DNA from: an uncultured Clostridia bacterium
Lineage (GTDB): Bacteria > Bacillota > Clostridia > TANB77 > CAG-508
Length of the DNA stretch: 64,000 bases
Direction of reading: 5' to 3'
NCBI GenBank assembly: GCA_948678575.1
Contig: CAPPGO010000009.1
Span: forward strand, 6,688 to 70,687
Part shown: positions 58,006 to 64,000 of the stretch, one piece after another
Numbering within the stretch: position 1 is the stretch's first letter
Layout of the letters: each line of letters opens with the position of its first letter
Translations under genes and position numbers: made by a program
The notes under the pieces: generated by a model
Databases searched by the model: none
Told to the model about the DNA's origin: nothing
The model's input: only the letters and a program-made list of their open reading frames with translations

Positions 58006-58707
58006 CTATTTTTTTAGTACAATTTTTATAATTACATTATCATTATACATTTTGCTACCCAAAGTTGAATCCTGAACTGCATCAATAATTCCCCAATCTT
58101 GAATAAGTGGAGATGCTATTGAAAATACTGCTAATACAACATAAATTATTAAAAAGCCTTTTATAACACCATATATTAAACCACCAGATTTGTTAAATGT
58201 TTTTATTATTGGTAAGTTTGCAATAATTTCTGCTGCAAATCTTATAAATACTAAGAAAAATCTTGAAAGCATAAATAAAATTAGCATTGTCCCTATTCTA
58301 ATCATACCATAAGCAATATTTGAAGCTGTATAATATACAACATTATTTGTAGTTTCTTTTAATGCATCTGTTATAAAAGAATTTAATATATCTACCATGC
58401 CTTTTGAAATTGTAGAATTTTCTTCATCATATTCTAATAAATCTCCATCTTTTAAAGTTGTTCCTTCAATATTTTGAGAGATTTTTTCTGTAATCCATTC
58501 ATCTAATTCTGTATTTTTAATTATTGCATTTGATACTGGTTTGTATAAAATAAACATTATTATAATTGAAATTATAAATGTTAATATTTTAAACATTACT
58601 CCAGTTAAGCCTCTTCTATATCCCCAAAATGCATTTGAAATAATTATTGAAATAATTACTAAGTCTATTAAGATTCCACCAAAAGCAACCCAATTTATAA
58701 CCCCCAT
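58006..58707 (-). CDS. CvpA-family membrane protein
   Basis: 233 residues with four membrane helices; the first block GILIDLVIISIIISNAFWGYRRGL is the CvpA signature and continues into a second helix. Members were first linked to colicin V production and are now widely found near cell-envelope genes. It lies between the DUF5711 gene and the LCP gene in one operon. Confidence 0.85.
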   Translation of the reverse strand: MGVINWVAFGGILIDLVIISIIISNAFWGYRRGLTGVMFKILTFIISIIIMFILYKPVSNAIIKNTELDEWITEKISQNIEGTTLKDGDLLEYDEENSTISKGMVDILNSFITDALKETTNNVVYYTASNIAYGMIRIGTMLILFMLSRFFLVFIRFAAEIIANLPIIKTFNKSGGLIYGVIKGFLIIYVVLAVFSIASPLIQDWGIIDAVQDSTLGSKMYNDNVIIKIVLKK

Positions 58708-58719
58708 TTTGCTTGCCTC

Positions 58720-59862
58720 CTATAAATCTATTAATTCAATTTTATCTTTATATATAATACCTGCAATGCTATCTCCTACAACTAAACTCTTTATCTCTTG
58801 TTTAGATTTATAAGATTTTAATAACATACCATTTGAATTAACTATTTGTACTTCTGTTCCTAAATTTATACCTATTACATCTGAGCTAACTATAATACTT
58901 TTTGGAACATCATTTTTTAATATATATAAATTTTCTGATGTATTTGTTGTACTTTTTAATTTCATTTGATATTCATAAGAAAATAATCCTGATGATTGCT
59001 TTTCTATTAATGCAAATTTATCTCTTAATCCCATATCAAAAAATAAAACTTCTGGACTAATATCCATAAATTTGCTACTACTATCAATTCCTACTTTTTG
59101 AATATATTTATTAAACATGCACATAGCAATGTCTTTATCTTGATACCTAATTGCCGAAACAATTTCACCAGTGTTAGATTCATACTTATTTATAACAGCA
59201 TTTTCTTTTTCAGATTTGTTTTGTGCCAATGCAATAGAAAGGATTTTTATATTTGATTTTACTATTGTTCCAGAATAATCAACTTCTCCTATCGCTAAAT
59301 ATTTGTTATTGTTTGAAATATCTGTACAAACTGCATAAGTCGAAGATAAAAACGATCTAAATAATTCTTTGCCTTCTGGATTATATAAAATAACAACAGA
59401 TTTGTATGTGGTATTAGTTACTATAACACTTACATAACCATTTCTATTGACATTTACTCCTGAAATTTCTCCATTTATGTCATTCTGCCATGCAATATTA
59501 TCTCCATTTATTAAATATATTTTCTTACCATTTTGCTCTGCAACAACTATATACTTACCTCTTGAAGCTACTATTGGTTTTGAAATATTGATATTTAACT
59601 CTGCAAACTTACTACCATCATGCGTATATATATTAAAAGTATTTTTGTCAAGCACTGCAACATACTTATCATAAGCAAAAATACTTGGCGTTCTTTCATA
59701 ATTTATCTCTATTGTACTTAAAGTATCTTGTTCAAGTTCTTTTTTTAAAACTTTTGTATCAATAAGATATCTATATTCTTCATCTGTAATATATCGTGCA
59801 ATAACTATCGCAAGTAAAATGCCAAGCAAAATTAATATACTTATTTTTAAATTTTTTTTCAT
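58720..59862 (-). CDS. DUF5711-like membrane-anchored beta-propeller protein
   Basis: 380 residues: one N-terminal membrane helix (ISILILLGILLAIVIARYI) and an extracytoplasmic domain of repeated beta blades (FAYDKYVAVLDKNTFNIYTH, NGKKIYLINGDNIAWQND). The layout and gene neighbourhood (CvpA, LCP) match DUF5711 proteins of clostridia, whose function is not known. It is the first gene of this operon. Confidence 0.7.
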   Translation of the reverse strand: MKKNLKISILILLGILLAIVIARYITDEEYRYLIDTKVLKKELEQDTLSTIEINYERTPSIFAYDKYVAVLDKNTFNIYTHDGSKFAELNINISKPIVASRGKYIVVAEQNGKKIYLINGDNIAWQNDINGEISGVNVNRNGYVSVIVTNTTYKSVVILYNPEGKELFRSFLSSTYAVCTDISNNNKYLAIGEVDYSGTIVKSNIKILSIALAQNKSEKENAVINKYESNTGEIVSAIRYQDKDIAMCMFNKYIQKVGIDSSSKFMDISPEVLFFDMGLRDKFALIEKQSSGLFSYEYQMKLKSTTNTSENLYILKNDVPKSIIVSSDVIGINLGTEVQIVNSNGMLLKSYKSKQEIKSLVVGDSIAGIIYKDKIELIDL

Positions 59863-59998
59863 TTTACCACCTATCTTTTTTTGCAGTTATTATCATATCA
59901 ATTTTAGCCTTTTTTTGCAAGTATCTTTAATAATATTTATAAAAACTTAATATTCTCTATTAAAGTTTCATATTCACTCCAAAAAATGTTGATTAAAA

Positions 59999-60027
59999 TT
60001 GACTTTTTAGCGTATACGTGTTATAAT
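59999..60027 (+). promoter_or_regulatory. Promoter of the Wzz-like gene
   Basis: TTGACT (59999-60004), 17-bp spacer, TATAAT (60022-60027). Confidence 0.78.
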
Positions 60028-60087
60028 TTTTGTGTTTTATAGAAAAAATATAAAATATATAAAGATGTAAAAAAAGGATGTTGAATT

Positions 60088-61548
60088 ATGGAAAATGAAA
60101 TTGAATTAGCTGATTTTTTCAGTATACTATGGCAAAAGAAAATAATTATTATAATTACTACAATTATATTCATGATAATTGGCTTTTCAGGAAGTGTAAT
60201 TATAGAAAATATAGAAAAAAATCAAAATACACAAGAAATTTCTAAAATGTACTATGCTCAAACCACTTTTTTAGTTGCTACATCTCAAATCTCAACTACT
60301 ACAATCGAACAACCATTAACGAATTCTATTCCTGTTAATATCACGGGAAATGAAAAAAATACTATTAATGATATTACTATTAATACTTATAATTCATTAG
60401 TTAAATCACAAACAATTTTAAATAATATAAAAAACAAATTAAACTTAACAGAAGACTTATATGATTTAATTTCAGTTTCACAAGTTAACAATAGTAATTT
60501 AATTGCAATAAATGTTGCATATCATGATGAACAGAAAGTTCTTCAAATTGCTGACGAATTAATGAATGAATTCGTACAAAATATGTCTCAAACATATTTT
60601 ATTGATGCTGTTTCAATTATAGATAAAGCTTATTTACTATCTAATAAGGATATTGCCAATATATTTAAAGAATATATAATATCAGAAGCACAAGCTAAAA
60701 ACGATTTAACTAATATGTTGAGAACTTTACAAATTTCAACTTTAATTCCAAAAAAAGAATTACAAAATATATTTGAAGAATACATTTTCACAGATAAAAA
60801 TATTGAAGAATTAAACATTGATTCTTCTTTAAAAGATATTTTACAAATTGATTCTTCTAACATCATTATATATACAATCTTTTCTACTATATTTGGTTTT
60901 ATTATATCAACTGGTATAATATTAGTTGTAGATATTTTTAATAAAACTATTAAAAGCGAAAATAATATAAGTGGTAAAATATTAGCTTCTATTAAATATA
61001 ATGGAACAAAAAATATTTTTGATATATTAAGAATTAAATTAGAAAATAATAAATTAATACTAATAAATAATTTAGATAATGCAAATGAAAATTCATATAT
61101 TACTGATAATTTGGCAACTGCTTTTACCAATATTCAGAACAAAACTTTACTAATAGATTTAGCTTCTAATACTAACTTAGTAGAAAAATCTTCTGAAAAA
61201 AACTTATTCGATTTAATAAAAGACAAACCTAAAAAAATTGATTCTTATATTTCAAAATCTACAATCAATAATTTAGATATTTTAGTATCTGGAAATATAG
61301 ATAATACTTGTAAAGAAAGTGATTTTAAAGGTGTTTTATCTAACTTAGAAAAAAGTTATGATTATATAATTATTAATTCAAATAATGTATTAGAAAATGC
61401 TAATTCATTACAAATATTTAAACTAGTAAAAAACACTATTTTAGTTGCAATACAAGGAAAAAGTAAAATCAATGATTACAATAAATTCAAAGAATCAATA
61501 TCTGAAATAAATGGTAACTTTTTAGGAACTATTTTATTAAAAAAATAA
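60088..61548 (+). CDS. Wzz/CpsC-like chain-length protein fused to a degenerate BY-kinase-like domain
   Basis: 486 residues. N-terminal Wzz segment IELADFFSILWQKKIIIIIT with a membrane helix, a periplasm-facing domain, a second helix (IYTIFSTIFGFIISTGIIL), then a cytoplasmic domain laid out like CpsD kinase (ITDNLATAFTNIQNKTLLID). The Walker A glycine-lysine motif is replaced by LINNLDNANENS, so it should not bind ATP normally. The fold may serve a regulatory role in polysaccharide export. No other polysaccharide genes are adjacent. Confidence 0.7.
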   Translation: MENEIELADFFSILWQKKIIIIITTIIFMIIGFSGSVIIENIEKNQNTQEISKMYYAQTTFLVATSQISTTTIEQPLTNSIPVNITGNEKNTINDITINTYNSLVKSQTILNNIKNKLNLTEDLYDLISVSQVNNSNLIAINVAYHDEQKVLQIADELMNEFVQNMSQTYFIDAVSIIDKAYLLSNKDIANIFKEYIISEAQAKNDLTNMLRTLQISTLIPKKELQNIFEEYIFTDKNIEELNIDSSLKDILQIDSSNIIIYTIFSTIFGFIISTGIILVVDIFNKTIKSENNISGKILASIKYNGTKNIFDILRIKLENNKLILINNLDNANENSYITDNLATAFTNIQNKTLLIDLASNTNLVEKSSEKNLFDLIKDKPKKIDSYISKSTINNLDILVSGNIDNTCKESDFKGVLSNLEKSYDYIIINSNNVLENANSLQIFKLVKNTILVAIQGKSKINDYNKFKESISEINGNFLGTILLKK

Positions 61549-61552
61549 AACA

Positions 61553-61583
61553 AAAAGTGCATAATTATAAAATATGCACTTTT
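61553..61583 (+). terminator. Terminator after the Wzz-like gene
   Basis: AAAAGTGCATA pairs with TATGCACTTTT, followed by T-rich DNA. Confidence 0.8.
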
Positions 61584-61605
61584 CTTTATTTTTTCTAATA
61601 TTGTG

Positions 61606-61634
61606 TTGACAAATAAAGATATTTGTGCTAAAAT
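61606..61634 (+). promoter_or_regulatory. Promoter of tRNA-Arg and tRNA-Pro
   Basis: TTGACA (61606-61611), 17-bp spacer, TAAAAT (61629-61634). Confidence 0.8.
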
Positions 61635-61653
61635 ATTTATTGTTCGTAAGAAT

Positions 61654-61729
<76 letters not shown>

Positions 61730-61730
<1 letters not shown>

Positions 61731-61756
61731 TAAGCTCTTCAAAAAGAAGAGCTTAT
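61730..61756 (+). terminator. Hairpin between tRNA-Arg and tRNA-Pro
   Basis: ATAAGCTCTTC pairs perfectly with GAAGAGCTTAT around A5. There is little T-run, so it may be a processing or weak termination signal. Confidence 0.6.
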
Positions 61757-61761
61757 TATAT

Positions 61762-61837
61762 CGAGGTGTGGCTCAGTTGGTAGAGCGCGTGGTTTGGGAC
61801 CATGAGGTCGCAGGTTCGATCCCTGTCACCTCGACCA
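61762..61837 (+). tRNA. tRNA-Pro (TGG)
   Basis: 76 bases: acceptor CGAGGTG/CACCTCG, anticodon loop TTTGGGA, encoded CCA. It borders the second mobile element. Confidence 0.94.
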
Positions 61838-62204
61838 ATAAAACTGTTGATACTGTGAGGTTTCAACGGTTTTTCTTTTTTATCACTAAAAAAAGTTAAA
61901 TAGCAATAAATATTCTTGAATAATCTTGAAAGCACTTATATATCAATACTTTTATAAAGTTCATTAAATGTGGACTTGTGATTTAAAATTATATAGAATT
62001 ATTTAAAAATATTCAGTAATATAGTTTCTTGTGGAGTTTTTTGTGGACATCTTGCAAAAATCGTCCACAAAAAACTAATTCTCTGTATGTATTGATTTAT
62101 AAGGAAATATTGACATTTTTGCTGGAATTATTTGTGGACGAAATTATATAAAATTATTTAAGATTATTTGCAATTTTTCAAGATTATGATTTTTTGAAAA
62201 ATGT
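61838..62204. repeat. AT-rich junction region with repeated GTGGAC boxes
   Basis: No gene is visible. GTGGAC-type boxes occur in forward orientation near 61969, 62031 (GTGGAG), 62042 and 62133, and inverted near 62063 (GTCCAC). Two copies of a TTATATA-AATTATTTAA-like string are also present (near 61989 and 62142). The arrangement resembles arm-type integrase sites at the end of a tRNA-linked element, but no integrase is in the window. Confidence 0.45.
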
Positions 62205-62233
62205 TTGACATATAATATAAATGATGTTATAAT
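62205..62233 (+). promoter_or_regulatory. Consensus promoter of the small RNA
   Basis: TTGACA (62205-62210), exact 17-bp spacer, TATAAT (62228-62233) on the plus strand, opposite to the neighbouring genes. Confidence 0.8.
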
Positions 62234-62239
62234 ATATTT

Positions 62240-62311
62240 AGCTTATAAGTAATGTAACTTGTCATAAGCTATGTACCAGTATGTAGGGTAACGACTGCAT
62301 ACTCTTTTTTT
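62240..62311 (+). ncRNA. Putative structured small RNA of the MobV element
   Basis: About 72 bases. Stem 1 is AGCTTAT/ATAAGCT (62240-62270); stem 2 is AGTATG/CATACT (62278-62303) followed by CTTTTTTT, an intrinsic terminator. A consensus promoter lies just upstream and no open frame with a ribosome site is present. It runs convergent to the relaxase operon. Copy-number, incompatibility or antisense control are all possible; nothing here decides between them. Confidence 0.6.
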
Positions 62312-62326
62312 ATGCAAAAAAATAAA

Positions 62327-62354
62327 GCGAGGCTATGTAACGATTTCACCTCGC
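62327..62354 (-). terminator. Terminator of the relaxase operon
   Basis: GCGAGG pairs with CCTCGC; the minus strand continues with TTTATTTTTTT. Confidence 0.7.
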
Positions 62355-62364
62355 CCGACAAAGA

Positions 62365-62460
62365 TTACTCTTTATCTAGTTTGTTTTGTAATGCTTGTAT
62401 TTCTGCATTTAATCTTGCGATTTCCTGCAATAACAACCATATCAATGTAAAACTTGTCAT
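62365..62460 (-). CDS. 31-residue leucine-rich peptide ORF
   Basis: MTSFTLIWLLLQEIARLNAE continues as a heptad-like helix. AAGGAGG lies 12 bases before the ATG, which is a little far. It is the last ORF of the relaxase operon, just before the terminator. It may form a short coiled coil; function unknown. Confidence 0.45.
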   Translation of the reverse strand: MTSFTLIWLLLQEIARLNAEIQALQNKLDKE

Positions 62461-62548
62461 TTGTTCTATGTACCTCCTTTCTACCTTATGAGAAAGGCAA
62501 AGCTATTGTATTACATAATAGCTTATTTTTCAATACTGTTTGTTGATT

Positions 62549-62857
62549 TCATCTTTCTTCCTCAAAGTCTTTTAAAATATATTGTGTTAATTCTTCGACT
62601 TCCTCGTTAAGTAATTCTAACCAATTGTCAGAGTATTGAGATAATAAAGTTTGTTGCTCTGGTGTTAGATTTTCTTTTAAATCATTAAACATTTTGCTTT
62701 CTTTTTTAAATAACTTATCAAGTTCAGTATTATCTCTTTGTAAATATTCTACAATATCGTCAACTCTATATAAATAATATCTTTTTTTGAAATCAGTATA
62801 TGTTTCTAAATTCTCTTCTTTTGTTTCTATTTTAGGTTTTAAGTCAGTAGAACTCAT
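62549..62857 (-). CDS. Small acidic accessory protein of the mobilisation unit
   Basis: 102 residues from the ATG at 62857, behind AAAGGTGG; the longer TTG-started version begins before that site. It is helical and acidic (VDDIVEYLQRDNTELDKLFK, LLNEEVEELTQYILKDFEEE) with no known motif. Its ribosome site overlaps the stop of the relaxase gene, so the two are coupled. Confidence 0.55.
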   Translation of the reverse strand: MSSTDLKPKIETKEENLETYTDFKKRYYLYRVDDIVEYLQRDNTELDKLFKKESKMFNDLKENLTPEQQTLLSQYSDNWLELLNEEVEELTQYILKDFEEER

Positions 62858-62875
62858 TTTATTACCACCTTTCAA

Positions 62876-63847
62876 TTATTTTTCTTTATCAAAGTTATGT
62901 ATAAATGAATTTACAAGCCTTTTTAATCTATCTTTTGAAAAGTCAAACAAGAGTGAAACATACTCAAAAGTTTTGTCTATATAATCTCTCAATTTTAGAA
63001 CTTCATTTTTAAGATGTATATTTTCTTGTTTTAAAGTATAGTTTTCAACTTGTACTTGCTCAGTTTTATTTACTGTTTCTTCAACAACAGTTTTTATTCT
63101 AGTATATCTTTTAGCAAGTGTATTAAACTTATTTATTACTCGTTTATATTCATTTCTCATAACTTCGATATTGTCGGTTATTTTTTCTTGTTCTAGACAG
63201 TTTGTATCTTTAAACATTTCTTGTACTTCAAAATTAGTAATCTTTTTTAATTTTTCTATGGGTATATGTTCATTATCTTTTGTGTTTCCGCGTTCTAAAT
63301 CAAAACCACTTTCAGTTACATATTTATAAAATCTATCTTGCAAAATTCTATAACTTTCTCGACCTTTCCAAAACTCACTACAAGCTATCTTATTTATTTC
63401 TTTTCCTTTTTTATTTATAGTATGTACTACTGGAATAAAAACAATGTGCATATGTGGTGTAGTTTCATCAAAATGTACTTTTGCAGATACTATAAATTCT
63501 TCTCCTAAATTATTATAATTTGCGACAAAGTCATAAGCTAATTTAAAATATCTTTTTGTTTCTTGTTCTCCAATATTTTCAAAAAAGTCTTTATCAGATG
63601 TGATAATCAATTCACACATCACATTACTAACTTTTTTTATTTGCCCTTTTAAATTGTATTGTTCTTTTAAGTTATTAAAAGTTTTTTGATAGGAAGTATT
63701 ACACTTTTTTAATGAGTAATTTTTTATAGATTTATCTTTTACAATATCTTTATTGGAGTAATTTGTATTTTTTCTTTCGTTATGTCTATAAATATAAGGC
63801 AACTGACCTATTTTATAATTTTGATTTCGTATTATTGCATAACTCAC
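62876..63847 (-). CDS. MobV-family (Mob/Pre) relaxase
   Basis: 323 residues with a GTG start behind AAGGAG. The N-terminus has the shape of the family (SYAIIRNQNYK...HNERKNTNY), and the metal-binding motif is VHFDETTPHMHIVFIPVV, the HxDExxPHxH signature. The C-terminal third is coiled coil. MobV relaxases nick at oriT and need a helper conjugation machine. A matching oriT lies 86 bp upstream. Its size is at the small end for the family. Confidence 0.88.
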   Translation of the reverse strand: MSYAIIRNQNYKIGQLPYIYRHNERKNTNYSNKDIVKDKSIKNYSLKKCNTSYQKTFNNLKEQYNLKGQIKKVSNVMCELIITSDKDFFENIGEQETKRYFKLAYDFVANYNNLGEEFIVSAKVHFDETTPHMHIVFIPVVHTINKKGKEINKIACSEFWKGRESYRILQDRFYKYVTESGFDLERGNTKDNEHIPIEKLKKITNFEVQEMFKDTNCLEQEKITDNIEVMRNEYKRVINKFNTLAKRYTRIKTVVEETVNKTEQVQVENYTLKQENIHLKNEVLKLRDYIDKTFEYVSLLFDFSKDRLKRLVNSFIHNFDKEK

Positions 63848-63924
63848 ATTTCAAAATCTCCTTTTTCATTTATTAGTAAATCTTCGTAAGCCTTTACTTA
63901 TGTTCTAATACTTTTTATACTAGC

Positions 63925-63949
63925 TTATATAACACACATAGAAAGTGTG
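63925..63949 (-). other. Putative oriT of the MobV element
   Basis: On the minus strand: CACAC, a 7-base loop, GTGTG, then TTATATAA. This matches the known MobV nick context GTGTG/TTATA (as in pMV158) just 3' to an inverted repeat, placing the nick between 63933 and 63932. It is directly upstream of the relaxase gene, as expected. Confidence 0.65.
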
Positions 63950-64000
63950 AGGTGAACCAAAAATATTGGACTAAAATTTAGTATGAATGGAGGTCCACCA

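Noticed and set aside
60088..61548. Active tyrosine kinase of the capsule type
   Set aside because: No Walker A lysine and no tyrosine-rich C-terminal tail.

Overview
The window comes from a low-GC Firmicute of clostridial type. Supporting signs are AT-rich DNA, AGGAGG ribosome sites, TTGACA/TATAAT promoters with 17-bp spacers, a Spo0E-like phosphatase and a DacF-type carboxypeptidase, which suggest a spore-former ancestry. I cannot name the species.

The most striking observation concerns the genetic code. Five genes (serine recombinase, MscS channel, YmfF-type M16 peptidase, the large T4SS hydrolase, LCP protein) are each split into two reading frames. The recombinase is split twice, so there are six breaks. 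At every break the upstream frame carries an in-frame CGG codon followed by A or T. Skipping the C (+1) and reading GGN restores a full-length, family-typical protein with glycine at that position. Scanning by eye, I found no other in-frame CGG codon in any gene here, although out-of-frame CGG is common. I therefore annotate these as intact genes with a probable +1 shift at CGG, not as pseudogenes.

Layout. 1-2347: dGTPase-like HD hydrolase, Hsp33 and a small unknown gene. 2469-12074: a LysM/M14 cell-wall endopeptidase gene interrupted by an 8.3-kb element (3285-11611). The element has 26-bp inverted ends, an AGGT direct repeat and a large serine recombinase. Its cargo is an SDR, a decayed phosphatase, a GDPD lipid hydrolase, an AbiE toxin-antitoxin pair and an unrecognised membrane-protein/PIN-like pair. 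12154-30074: mostly chromosomal genes (NucA-like nuclease, GIY-YIG protein, PTS IIC, lipase, DnaB-like ATPase, Na+/H+ antiporter, alpha-amylase, SDR, patatin, MscS, Spo0E, Lgt, two M16 peptidases, Upp, tRNA-Gly, tRNA-Cys, peptidase E, flavin-binding protein).

30137-54561: a 24-kb, minus-strand type IV secretion locus. It has six VirB2-like pilins, a PrgI/VirB3 protein, a VirB4 split into two proteins, three VirB6-like proteins, two VirB8-like proteins, two paralogous anchored proteins, and a giant VirB1-like cell-wall hydrolase. No relaxase, VirD4 coupling protein or integrase lies within it, and ordinary chromosomal genes flank it. Three matching promoters and two strong terminators divide the pilin end into separate transcription units.

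54832-61837: tRNA-fMet, ComEA, DacF, LCP, CvpA, DUF5711 and a Wzz-like protein, then tRNA-Arg and tRNA-Pro. 61838-64000: the start of a second mobile element, with GTGGAC repeats next to tRNA-Pro, a promoter-driven structured small RNA, two small genes, a MobV-type relaxase and a putative oriT.
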